Shown here piece after piece: positions 35,001 through 46,139 of a stretch of DNA of 64,000 bases. This DNA comes from Coriaria nepalensis. Its lineage: Eukaryota; Streptophyta; Magnoliopsida; Cucurbitales; Coriariaceae. Location: contig CP114484.1 in assembly GCA_027186245.1 (NCBI GenBank), forward strand, positions 3,236,501 through 3,300,500. The letters run 5' to 3'. The stretch's first letter is position 1, and every line of letters starts with the position of its first letter. A model generated the notes under the pieces. It saw nothing but the letters and a program-made list of their open reading frames with translations, was not told the origin of the DNA and did no database searches. The position numbers and the translations under genes are program-made.

Positions 35001-37180
35001 ACTCCTGTTTGTAATAATTCTGAGATAAACTGAATTTTTTGTTAAAATCCCCCTTCCATTTGTGTATAATCAGCTGGTAGAAAATAAAAATAAAAATAAA
35101 AAGGTTTAATTTAATTTTGATTAGCCACCCAATAGGAACATTATTTTGGGGTAAGCAAATATAAAATTTGTTTATTAACTGAAATGAAAAAAAAAAAAAA
35201 ACCAAAAATCTTTAAGTACTTTTTTCTTTTTGGTCCAAAAGCTTTAATTGATTGAGAAACTCTAACGTTTACATTGATTATCCTAGACTCAATAAAAGAG
35301 ACACAAATATATTGAAATGTGTCACATTTCGGTAGATTTGTTTTAATTGGACTGTTATTAGGCGTAATATTTCTGAATTTTTAAAAAAATTGGTTGATAT
35401 ATATGATCTATTTCGATTTCTCGATTTTCTTAACATATATGATAGGTGGTAGGATTGTGCAACAGACCGAATCTAACCCGATTTGACTTGTTGCATGCAA
35501 GCATCAACCAGTTTTGATCGGATCGGGCCGATCCACCCTGATCCGTACCACCTCAGGGCAGATGGTCTGATATCCAAATCGAGGCACTACATCTCTCTCT
35601 CCCTCTCTATTCTTTCCTTCTTTCCATGTCTAGAGAGAGAAAGTGAGGACAGCATGTGCTTTTCTGCCTAGGATTCCATCTTGTGATGTGGAGCAAGAGA
35701 TAGAGACAGCATCGGACGAAGGGCGGTGGCAATGCTAGAACTGCATAGTGTAGGATGGAGAACAAAGGGCGAGAACGGAGAATAGAACAGAGGGCGAAGA
35801 GCGGAGATCAAGTCTTCCTTAGCAGTGTAGACATTAGGTTAAGCCTCAGCCCAGGGTATCTAAATGGTTATTGTATTAATCGGTCCCTTCTCTACTCAAT
35901 AATCTTAACTTCTTATGTCATTGAAAACTGTCAAGAAAAAAGATCAAAAATACAAAGCAAGGTATAATTCAAAACAGACTATTTAATATATTAAATCCTT
36001 TTTTTTTTTTTTTTTGTACATTATGACAAATTCAAATACACTTATTTACATTTTCTTTAATTCCGTTCCGTGTTTTGAATCTAGTAATCGGGAATTTATT
36101 CCAACAGATTCTTCATATGTCAACTATTCTACCTAGTTGTGTAGTCGGATTAGTTTATGAGTAGGTTCATAGATTACTAATAATTGAAATGACATTAATA
36201 AAGTTGGTTAAAAGATATTAAATTGGAGAGGTTCAAGCATATTTTAAGGGAGTTTGAAGTTGGAAATTCCGCCTCTGATTCTACCATGATCTTCTACTAA
36301 ATCCACCAATAGCTTCCTTCAACTAACACCAAATTACGATTACTTAAATAGCCCAAACTCGGAAATGTATTGAATACATGTAAAAATTCCTCAATCTAGA
36401 TTAGAACATGGTATAATATACATGAGCAAGAACAATAACTAAAAGCCTAAGCTGCCAATCACTTCTTTGTATATATGTATATAGCATTCCCTTTCATGAC
36501 GAGGGACATTTGCTGCCACATGCAAGTAGAACAAATGGTAACAAAAATTAAGATAACAATAAATGCATACATATATGTAAATGGATGTATAATTTCTATA
36601 TTAGATCGATAAATCTTAAATATATGTATAAATAGTAATTTTATATCATTAAAATAACTTGGTATTAAGATAATTGAGAAACCCTCTATGTATATATATA
36701 TTATATATACATAATGCCAAAGCGGTGGGAATTACATTCCCAACTAGTCTACTGTAGTTAAGTGAACTATCGTACGTACATATAGAAAAATAAATATGTA
36801 GACAAACTCACGCAGACATGAGTAGCAACAATTTAAGATAAAAAAGAGGGAAGAAAGGCTCTAAAACAAGTAAATATTTGTCAGTGAATGTGTGTCTCCA
36901 TTTTGGTAGCTTTCTTAGGGATCTGGCCGGGCGGTGATGATCAAACTATCAAAGTTTTCATAGACCACAAGCTGGCATTAATTCACTTTCTTTTACTTTC
37001 TTCTCTCTTCTTCTTTAATTTGTTCGTTGGTAGCTTGGCAGGACAAGAAAAGAAGAAATTTGAGAAAGTGGAAAATACGGCTGGGCTAGGTTGAGCTGGG
37101 CTTGGCCGCTGGGCAAGGTCTGACCTGATCATCATCAATCAAAAACACTCGGCACTGTCGTTTCTGACATTTAGAATCTG
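32019..37180. other. Intergenic DNA, no gene identified
   Basis: 32030-32480 is more balanced in base use but has no frame with a recognised domain. 33500-34250 has the look of old LTR sequence, but no partner was found. 35450-35860 is GC-richer, with short GAGAGAGAAAG and CGGATCGGGCCGATCC words and no convincing coding frame. 36590-36720 is AT-rich with TATATA palindromes. Confidence 0.4.
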
Positions 37181-37189
37181 AAACGTCAA

Positions 37190-37345
37190 TTTCATGTCTG
37201 TCTGGCATTCATATCACTTCACTGTCATTTCTTCTCTTTCTCTCCCTATCCATCTCTCTCTCTCTCTCTCTCTAACGGTGGTGTTGGAGTTTGTGTATTT
37301 TGGACTCTCTCTCCGCCTCTACTCTCTCTCTCTCTCGGAGTGTTA
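37190..37345 (+). promoter_or_regulatory. Pyrimidine-rich leader-like block without a gene behind it
   Basis: Two CT microsatellites (about 37253-37273 and 37320-37336) sit in a stretch that looks like a plant Y-patch promoter or 5' leader. No coding sequence follows; the 3' side soon meets a truncated LTR at about 37690. Confidence 0.3.
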
Positions 37346-37689
37346 GTTCATGTCAAGTGGATCTCTGTAATAAATCGTGCAAATTGATGATGTTTGTTGT
37401 TTGAAAACCAAAGGATCTATCGGATTCTAATGCAATGGTTAATTACTTAATTATTACTACGCTTGTAAATGAAAAAAATGGTAACTTTTACTCGGTAAAT
37501 TCTTGGACTAAAGGCTAAAAACATTATGAATTTTATGTGTTTGGAGGCTAATTTTTTATTTTATCAAATGATTTAAAATTGTTATATTTTAAATAAAAAA
37601 ATTAATAATTTTAGTTAAAATAGTAAAATATTATTTTAATATTATTTAATTAAGATATTTTGTTTACTCCACTTTAGGTTCATAGTCCC

Positions 37690-38560
37690 CATATAGTCTC
37701 TATATATGGTAAGAAAGATAAAGGTTGAAAAATAACTCATTTGTAAGAAAATGGTTTTTTATGGTAAATTTATAATTTTGAGATAATTAGTATTAATTAT
37801 TTAATTAAAGAATTAATTAGTTAAAAATGTATTTAAATCATGAATTTCGAAATTCATTTATTAAATAATAATATATTTGATTTTGAATTAGATATGTTAT
37901 ATATAATATTAAATTGATATGAGATATTAATTTAATATTAAGATTAGGTAAGTTAAATTTAAATTGATTTGAGAAACTAATTTACAAATAAGATATGATC
38001 TAATTTAAAATAAATGTGATTTTATTTTAAATAAAATTTGATTAAATTAAATATATTATTAAAAGATATGATATGATTCAAAATAGATAAAATTCTATTT
38101 TAATAAAGATTTGAAAAGATTTGATCATATCAAAGATGTAATCTAATAATTATCTTATCATTTAATATTATGATTGAATCATCAATTCAATTAATTTAAA
38201 AAATTTAAATTAAAAATAATATTAAATGAAAATTGTAATGTAGTCCTATAAATATATTTTATTCTAATAATTCAAATAAAATTTTTTCTAAAGAGATTTT
38301 TCTAAGAGAAAAGAAAAAAAAAACTTTGTCATCTTTACGTGCCCACACACGTCCTATTGTGTTGAGAATCGACCTGAGAGATTGTGATATGATTCTTGAC
38401 GATTGATTCGTATAGATAAATATATGATCTTTTCGTATAAATATATAATTAATTTATATACATACAAAGAATTGGTAAGAGTTTATTTTTTTAATTTTTG
38501 TTATACGCTAGCAGTAAATAATCATTTTCGTTGTGAAATTTTGAACTTATTTACCAATGT
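37690..38560 (+). mobile_element. Truncated LTR, same family as the solo LTR at 50.3 kb
   Basis: Aligns along most of its length with 51230-52075: GTTGAAAAATAACTCATTTG versus GTTGAAAAATGACTTATTTG; AGTCCTATAAATATAT with its TATA box at about 38246; CATCTTTACGTGCCCACACA versus CATCTCTACGTGTCCACACG; and TTTTTGTTATACGCT versus TTTTTGTTATACACT. The first 900 or so bases of the LTR are missing, and the 3' terminus is worn. Confidence 0.75.
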
Positions 38561-38831
38561 CATAAAATTTATTATTATTAAAGTTTTAAATAAGTTGTTC
38601 ATTATAATTATAAAAATAGAGTTTATTTATTATAATTGTTTCAAAACCTGGAGGTTCATTATAGTTTTCCCCTAGGCAACCTCAATCCATATGCTACTCT
38701 TCGCAAAAGCTACAAATTTCAAATTGGCAACTTAACATCCTCACTTCCATTAAGAACTAATCCTAATGTATAATCACCGCCGTCACTTTTTTATTTTTAT
38801 TTTTGTCAATTTTAGTTCTCTGCTATCAATC

Positions 38832-39239
38832 ATGAGTTCTTCCATCCAGAGGGTTTGGGCTAAAAACTTGGACGAAGAGATGGTCAAAATCCACCGCTAT
38901 CTCCATGCATTTAACCTGATCAGTTTTGACACGGAGTTTTTGAGCTTTCTTTGCATTACGGCTAGGACGGCTACAAATTTGGTGTGCCTCGAAGATTTAC
39001 GGTTCAACGTAAATAGCATGAAGATTATTCAATTTGGGCTTACTCTTTCAGACAGATACAACAACATTGGCTCAACTTGGGAGTTTAACTTCGATGATTT
39101 TATTGAAAAGATGGATATCCACTCTGGTGACTCCATCTTATATTTCATGAGAAGATTTTTTCCCTCATTTTCTCTCGATTTCCATTTCCATCAAAAACTG
39201 GGCATTAAGAGCTCTCATATTTTTCCCAATTTATGGTAA
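38832..39239 (+). pseudogene. Orphan N-terminal fragment of a CAF1 (CCR4-associated factor 1) deadenylase gene
   Basis: An open frame from ATG 38832 encodes about 135 residues. The first 100 or so match the CAF1/POP2 start: MSSSIQRVWAKNLDEEM, then the FDTEF motif carrying the first Asp and Glu of the DEDD nuclease site, MKIIQFGLTLSD and TWEFNFDDF followed by SGDSILYF. The downstream two thirds of the enzyme, with the remaining catalytic Asp residues, are missing; after about residue 105 the frame runs into Phe/Ser-rich sequence of a different character and stops at 39239. CAF1 genes are often intronless in plants, so an intron is an unlikely explanation. Probably a partial gene copy; expression is possible but an active deadenylase is not. 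Confidence 0.7.
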
Positions 39240-39680
39240 ATCTTCGCCATCTTTCTTTTCATCTTTTCGAAGAAATCCACAATGTTATTTTTCATCTTCT
39301 CAATCTTCTAATTCATCACATTCATCATCTTTCAACCTCAGGGTCTTTCTATTCGCGATTTCCCTTTCTTGTACGCTCAGGAAATCTTCTTTTAGTATTT
39401 CACAATTGATCATTGCCCTCTTTTTTCATGCATTCAGTTCATTTCATCAAATTCTTGTCCTATTTTTCTCTCTCTTGCTTTCCATTTCCATCAAAAGCTC
39501 AACCTTAAAGGCTCTGAAGAAATCATCTTCAGTTTCACAATTTAGGGCAGATCTTTGCTATCTTTTTTTTTGGAAGAAATCCGCGATCTTGTTCTTAAAC
39601 TTCTCCGTCTTCTACTTCAGCATCTTTATTGTCTCCGACTTCACGGTCATCCTCTTCATGATTTCCTTAAATCAAACATG
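39174..39680 (+). repeat. Diverged tandem duplication of about 300 bp
   Basis: 39174-39375 and 39478-39670 share a series of phrases in the same order: TTTCCATTTCCATCAAAA, then AATTTA(T/G)GG..ATCTT(C/T)GC(C/T)ATCTT, GAAGAAATCC(A/G)C, and CTTCT with Phe/Ser-type codons. The first copy begins inside the tail of the CAF1 fragment. Confidence 0.5.
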
Positions 39681-39759
39681 GCCTTATGATGTTTTCTCTC
39701 TCATAAGGAAAAAATGGGAAATACCTCTTTTTCATTTAACGTCGGTAATTACTTAAGAT

Positions 39760-40368
39760 AATTTTTGAAGTAGATAATATTTATGATATACATATAAATC
39801 TCAATTATACATAATTAATATAATATATAATATAAAAATATAAAATTAATATATATATTTAAAATTAATTAATCTAGTAAACATAATTTCACTCAAATTT
39901 CTCCCCCTTTAAATCAAACTCTTATTGACGTTTTCTACCGATTTTCCATCCCTATCCCATAAAATGGAAATTAAAAAAAAAAAAAAAAAAAAAGAAAAGA
40001 AAAGGGAATGATATTTATATCGGTTATTCTTAAAATTGTATCGTCACAATAAAAAAGAAATATCTTTTTGCTTTTTTTCCATACTTTATTTTATTTAGAA
40101 AAAGCAACAGAGCTATATTTCTAACACTGAATTTAATAAGAGAATTGAAGGTTTATGAGAAACTATCAGATCTAATGATTTTCCATTCCATCTCTTTATT
40201 TTATTGTACACACAGGAAGAGAAAAGAAAACCCAGTAAATAATATGTTAAAAACACCTCCACTCTATCTATTATCCCCTCAGCAAAAGATTAATAATAAA
40301 ACTATGAACAAAAATGTAGACGTAGAACATGGTCAGAAAGTTATTCCAGAAGCCTTATAATACAAGAG
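39760..40368. other. AT-rich intergenic DNA
   Basis: No gene seen. Contains a poly-A run near 39968-39991. Confidence 0.4.
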
Positions 40369-40371
40369 ACT

Positions 40372-40397
40372 GAGAGAGAGAGAGAGAGAGAGAGAGA
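40372..40397. repeat. (GA)n microsatellite
   Basis: About 13 GA units directly downstream of the TPR gene stop codon, so within its probable 3' UTR. Confidence 0.85.
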
Positions 40398-40398
40398 C

Positions 40399-41463
40399 TT
40401 AAGAAGCAGCAGCTATAGGAGGAAGAGGAGGATGAGCTACTTCATGAAAGAAACTTGGCAACGGAGTTGATTTCTGTTCAGAGCTTTCTTCTTTCACTTT
40501 TACTACTTCTTCTTCATCCTCCTCTTCTTCTGCATCCCAAAGAAACCGAGCATAGGATGCAAGAACGTAACAGTCTTCAGGTGAAGCTTTAACAGCTTGA
40601 TCAAAGTAATTCTCAGCTCTAGAAGCATCCTTATGTGTTTGCCATATCAAGTCCGCGTACATCGACAACACATTTCCATCTCCTGGATTAGCTAGTATTG
40701 CTCTACCACAATACTCTTCAGCTTTCTCATAATCTCCACGAAACTAATTTCATCAAATTGATCCCCAAAAATAAATCAACACAATTGAATTCACAATCAT
40801 GAACCGCAAAAGAGAAAGAAAGAAAAAGAAAAAATTTCATGGAAAACAAACAAATTAAATTACCTCTTTCAAGAATCGTGCGTAATTGCTTAGAAGCATA
40901 GAATTTCCAGGATTCGCCATGATCATTGCCTGATAATACAGATCTGTTCCATCACTTCCATAATTTGATTCCCAAAACCGCGAGCTTTCATCATCTTCAT
41001 CTTCAGATCCACCGCTGCCGCCAATACAGTACCGGCGACCGCCGCCGCCGGTTCCACCTTCCACCGAAACTCCCAACGATCCACCATCTCCGACTCTAGT
41101 CTCACATCCTTCGTCCAACCTTAAACCAAACGACGCCATCGCGATACAATTCAAATTATTCAATCCGAGCGCTTCTCTCTCCTCCTCCTCCTCTACCACC
41201 TCCCTAAATCCATCAAGGATTTTGGCATGCGGTTTCTTCTTGATTGCCGAAATGTCTAAGAGATCGGTTTCGGAGACAGCTCGAGTCATCTTCTTCCCGG
41301 ACGATACGTCCGTGATCGGAGTGAAAGAAGAGCTCGGCGATGCAGAGAACGAAATAGAACGCAGTTTTGGAATCGACAGCAGAATCTCTGTTTCTGGAGA
41401 AGATTCTCTCGAGTGAGGAATCCGTGAATTCAGAATCGGACTCGAAGCGCTTCTTAGAAGCAT
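40399..41463 (-). CDS. TPR-like superfamily protein
   Basis: Two exons: 41463-40864 (200 codons) and 40743-40399 (115 codons with stop), phase 0 across a 120-bp intron; 314 residues. The N-terminal half is Ser-rich and probably disordered ([20 protein letters not shown]), with a [15 protein letters not shown] segment, a Gly-rich run and an acidic EDEDDESS stretch. From about residue 170, TPR-type helices follow: [20 protein letters not shown], then [19 protein letters not shown] and [20 protein letters not shown] with [16 protein letters not shown]. This is the small plant family with a Ser-rich start and about three half-TPR units near the C-terminus. The molecular role is unknown to me; protein-protein contact is inferred from the repeats. 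The C-terminus is acidic, then Pro-rich. Confidence 0.88.
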
Positions 41464-41582
41464 TCTTTGAAAGATTTTTTCTCTCTCCTTTTTCCTTTAA
41501 ACTTAAAAAAATTATTCCGCGAAAAAGAACTGAAAATTTTGATTTCAGTATGTGGACATGATGCGAGAGGAGATGGGTGATA

Positions 41583-41591
41583 TTTTATATA
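41583..41591 (-). promoter_or_regulatory. TATA box of the TPR gene
   Basis: Minus-strand CCTATATAAAATATC lies about 120 bases before ATG 41463. Confidence 0.6.
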
Positions 41592-42204
41592 GGAAGGTGC
41601 GAACGAATTGGAGCCGTTGATCTTACGGGAAATCAAGTGGACAGCTCAGATTACTGAATGAGGCACGTGATATTTTGTTACTTGCACAAGGGTTCTAGGT
41701 GTTTGATTTAAAGGGCTGTTTGGCTTTTCGTAATTTTTAGCAAATTTAGTAGTAGTTAATATACGAAAAAGTTAAACTAAACCATTTTTTAATTAAATAA
41801 TTTATTTTTAAAAAAATATATGAATATAAGAAATAAAAAATAAAAATTCATTCGATTAAAAAATTCATTGCCAAATCTAAAATTTTAGCAAATTTAACAG
41901 TATTGTATTGATGTGAGATTCAACGGTCTCGATTGAATCCCCGATCCCGCACACCATTTCCGTAAATATAAAATTTATAAAACCACTGGCATTCAGGTTT
42001 CACTTAGAAAGGTACAAGACCTTTTATAATTACAATTTTGCCACTGAAGACTATAAGTGGCCGTCGTTAGTTTTCTGCGGGGCCCAATCCAATAAGCTCC
42101 ACTCTTCCGAACGGTGAATATCAATTTGGGTAGAGCCCACTCCTGAATTTTTTTTTAGTGGGTAGTCATTGACGTTTGACCCATTCTAATTTAAAATTGG
42201 GCCT

Positions 42205-42418
42205 TCCTGATATTCCGCCATCTCATGGGCCTCATTGGGCTAGCCAAGATATTTGAGGGCCCTACTCGAATGGATTTTTTATATTCAACGGTGCTAATTG
42301 TTCGTCCATAAGGGTACTTTTGTCGTTTTGTCGCCCTTGTTATAATAATAATATTTTTTTTCTTATTTTTTCTTTGTAACAAAGAGATATGATCGAACTA
42401 GTCAATTTTCTCTTCTTT
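42205..42418 (+). repeat. Intergenic segment duplicated at 54612-54845
   Basis: Shared phrases include CTCATTG(G/A)GCTAGCC, TACTCGAA(T/A)GGATTTTTT followed by ATATTCAACGGTGCTAATTG, TTCG, GGGTACTTTTGTCGTTTT and TAACAAAGA. The similarity also appears, more weakly, about 200 bases upstream in both places. Confidence 0.75.
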
Positions 42419-43180
42419 TAATTTTTTTTTTGTTTTTTTTTGTTTTTATTCGATAGGTAATAAATAGACTAACTCCCTATGAATTATTTATAATAAAATA
42501 TTACAATAGTACCTTTCTAGTTGTTGCAATGGGATTGGTAGGATTTAAGACTTGATACTTATTAATCAAAATAAAAAATAATTTTATAATATTTACTTAT
42601 CTTAAGAATTTATTATATAAAAAATAAATATATTTAGGGATAATCCATAATAATCATATCACAATCCAATCTGATATATTTTATTTTTATTCAGTCGAAT
42701 CAGATTTATCTTATTAAGATTGTATTAGGTATTTAATCTGATTTTCATCCGACTGTGATGGATCCGATCTAATATCGATCCTAAAATAAATCAATCCGTT
42801 CCGACTGTCATATGATATTATTGAATTAAATCCGAACGATTCGACCGCTCCGACTATTTATTCACCCCAAAAAATATTTGACTCAATCACCACATATTTA
42901 CATATATATATTTAAAATAACGCATACAAAATAAGCCTATTTATGTTTAATATTAGTATTATACATTTGGAACATGTAAATTATTATAATTAGAAGCTAA
43001 GAATGCGGTCTAGATATTGAGGTCGAAATTGTTTCATCGTAGTTTTGATTACTACACTAGCTAGTGTGGAAAAGATATGATACCATGTTTGTGTGAAGGA
43101 AATTCCATATGGAATCATTTTCTTGCTTCTAATAAATTGATATATATGTATACATACATTGTCATCATCAAATGGAGCCC

Positions 43181-43203
43181 CCCTCCCCCCCTCCCCCCCT
43201 GTG
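43181..43203 (-). other. G-quadruplex-prone G tract (minus strand)
   Basis: Plus strand GCCCCCCTCCCCCCCTCCCC and further C; the minus strand has G6-G7 runs separated by single A. Confidence 0.6.
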
Positions 43204-43406
43204 GGGCTCTTATCTTTGACCAAAGCATAACTTTCATTCCCTTGCACCTTTCTAAGTCTTCTACATGTTGTTTGTCAGATTTATTTTAAAGCTGAGAGAT
43301 ATATGATCTATATTCGTGTGCTCTTTGGTCCTCTCATATTTGTGAGGGTTACTCTTACTTTGTTATAGATAATTTGTTTTCTTATTAATGGGTCTAATTC
43401 ATTTGC

Positions 43407-43412
<6 letters not shown>

Positions 43413-43468
<56 letters not shown>
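43413..43468. repeat. (AT)n microsatellite, about 28 units
   Basis: Uninterrupted AT dinucleotides. Confidence 0.95.
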
Positions 43469-43471
<3 letters not shown>

Positions 43472-44199
43472 CAATTAAATTCATAAGAGAAAACATATAT
43501 GGATTGATAAAAAATTATAATTCAAAACTCTTTAAATAAATTTTAAGAATGATGATTAAGTAGAAATATCACCTTTTATCTTAAATCTTAAAACTTGTAA
43601 AGGAAAATAGAAATGAATTCTTTAAGCCTAAAACAAACCTATAAAAAAACTATATAATTCATATATCAACTACTTAAAAATAACACCCAAAAGATCCAAT
43701 ACAGAAATCACATAATAAAAGCCAACGAAATTTTCTTATCAAAAGCATTATAAGTGTTAGATTATTTTTATTCTTCTTTATGACATTTTGAAACTCGCTA
43801 TTGATATGTCTAAAGTTTTAAAATTAAAGTTTTTTCAAATGATTGAATAGCTTAGATAAATAAAGGAAAAAACCATTATTGAAGATCTAAAAATTATTTT
43901 AAAAAAAGAAATTCTTAAAAGAAAGAAAAAAAATCTCACAAAAATATAAAGCTTTCAAAGAAGGACCCCATAAAGAAGGGGGACTGGTAGGTAGAGCTAT
44001 CAAAATGGGCCGGTTTTTTTGATCCGACCTGAAGCCCGACCCGTTATATACACTTAATTGTATACACCACAATCTTCTCCTTTCTTATTTTGTGATATTT
44101 TCATCATCTGTAAATCAAAATCTCTATAATTCCAAACTCTCGTAATATTTATTTTTCAAATTGGGTATTAAGTAGATGAGTTGAGGTAATACCTTACAT

Positions 44200-46130
44200 A
44201 ATGCCAAACATAAATGTATGACTTCAGTTTCCTCTTGAATATCGACTCTCGAATCCATAATGTATAAAATTCAGGTGTTTAAGTTCACGAATAAGGCAAT
44301 CCAATGCATATTTCTTAAGTTCAGCAGCATGTACACACTACATATACTCTCCCAAGCAGGACTTCCAGGCCATTGTGTCATTCCCACTACGTAATTATAA
44401 CTCAAAAATCAATTGTGTTAGGACATAATAATAATAATCTAAGATACACAATTTTTATATAAATCAGATTTTCATGCATACCTAATGAACAATGAGTCAT
44501 TTACTTGTCGATGCCCCTTTATCACTCCAATCAAAGTCGCATTGAAGAGATCATTCATTATTGCTACAGGCTTCATTTTAATGCAATAGAATAAATCATG
44601 ATAAATTTCTAGTCGCATCCAGATCAATAATAAAATTCATTGATATGCTGCCAATCTATTCATTAAAATTAAGTTCCAAGTATTATCTATAAATGTAATT
44701 GTAATATTTAATTAAAATTGAGAAATACTTACTGTACTTTACAACCACTTCTTATAGAATCTTAATATCTTAAAAAAATTCTTGTTGACTTGAATTCCCA
44801 TCACAAGTTTAACAATTGACTAATCTTTATTGGTTTTCCACATCATTGCAACCCCCTTTGTGCCTTTATCTAGTTTACGGTATAGATTAATGTTTATTAC
44901 ATTATATTTCTCCAGTTATTTTGGATCCAAGAATAGAGAGTTGAGTTATTATGGATCTATGAATAGAGACTTGAGAAAAGCACTAGGCTTCCTTATCATC
45001 ATAAATCGTTGTGGAACTGGCATCTCATAGGAAGCATTATCATCTGTAACCATCCCTTTACAAACAATAAAATATATAAGACTTAGGAAAATTTAAAAGT
45101 TATCTTTTAACTAATTTCTTAAATAAAGCAATATTCATACATGGTTCCTCTCCCATATCATCTGAGAAATGGTGTGGACTTGATTTATCATAAGCTGACG
45201 ATGAATGCTATGTGATCTATATAGTATGGCCACCCGAGAGATCTGCACCAACAAATCTCTCCTCTAGCTCACTAAATCTCTGCTCCATCTTTTAACCAAT
45301 AGTCTCAATCTTCTCTTCCATCCTTTGTATCATATACTATATATCATGATTGACGATTGGTATAGATGGAAATGCTCGATCAAAGGTCGGTGTCTCATCC
45401 TCCATATTTACCTTCTCCTCCTCCTCCTCCATCACAACCTCCTCCTCTTCCTCCACCAGCATGTCCTTGTCATGTTGAAAAATATATACAGAAGACTCTT
45501 CAGAATATTCTACATCCTTGGTGGTGGAATCAAGTAAAGCTATCGCATAATCAATGACGTCATCTTCAACCTCATCATCGAACGGGTCAATATTGGTCAA
45601 TATAAGGATCACATTCTTCCCTCCTTGACGGGCCTAAAATTTCATGCAATCTAACTTACATTAATAAAAGAAATTTACATAAGTTGGTTAATTAAATAAG
45701 TATTGATCACAATAAAAACTAACCTCTTGGTTTTTCAAAACTTTGATGATTTTCTTGAGCATTGGTTTATTCGAATGCATGGCTCAATTTAAGATCTGTG
45801 ACTTACAAGTTTTCTCTAAACTCTCCCCAAAAGTCTCTCCAACGCTTGAAATTGTTTCAAACACCCATACCTACAATTTTTTTTTTTAAATCATTAAAAT
45901 TATTAAGTGATAAAAACTAACTATAAATCAAAACTAAGACTAATTATCTGGAAGGCAAGCAAAAAATTGAGTAAGTCCCACCTAACAGCCGCTTTTTCTC
46001 TACTTGCAGCTCTTAGACTTCTTCGCAAGGTTGTCTCTCTCAATGCTTTGTACAGTTCTCTCATGAAATATTTTACCCCAAAAATAATTATTGAAGAACT
46101 TCATATCAAGACTATATATAAATATTGACA
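44200..46130 (-). mobile_element. DUF1985/Ulp1 (C48 peptidase)-type transposon remnant
   Basis: On the minus strand the pieces occur in family order: FFNNYFWGKIFHERTVQSIE at about 46090-46020 and VWVFETISSVGETFGE at about 45895-45850 (DUF1985-like), an acidic region DPFDDEVEDDVIDY...EEEEEVVMEEEEE at 45600-45400, a coiled-coil-like MEQRFSELEERF at about 45290-45255, a basic-to-conserved PQRFMMIRKPSAFLKSLFIDP at about 45020-44960, then the Ulp1-type LRNMHWIALFVNL...IMDSRVDI at about 44320-44240. The latter keeps the His-Trp and Asp of the C48 peptidase, but the downstream Gln/Cys part is not found. Multiple stops and frameshifts occur. Ulp1-bearing Mutator-like elements are a known plant class, which is the likely source. 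Confidence 0.7.
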
Positions 46131-46139
46131 TGGTATTTT

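Larger units (their letters stand above)
42460..44190. other. AT-rich intergenic DNA
   Basis: No gene seen; contains a long AT microsatellite and a C-rich run, listed separately. Confidence 0.4.

Noticed and set aside
43308..43496. Frame encoding a run of Ile-Tyr
   Set aside because: It is a translation of the AT microsatellite.
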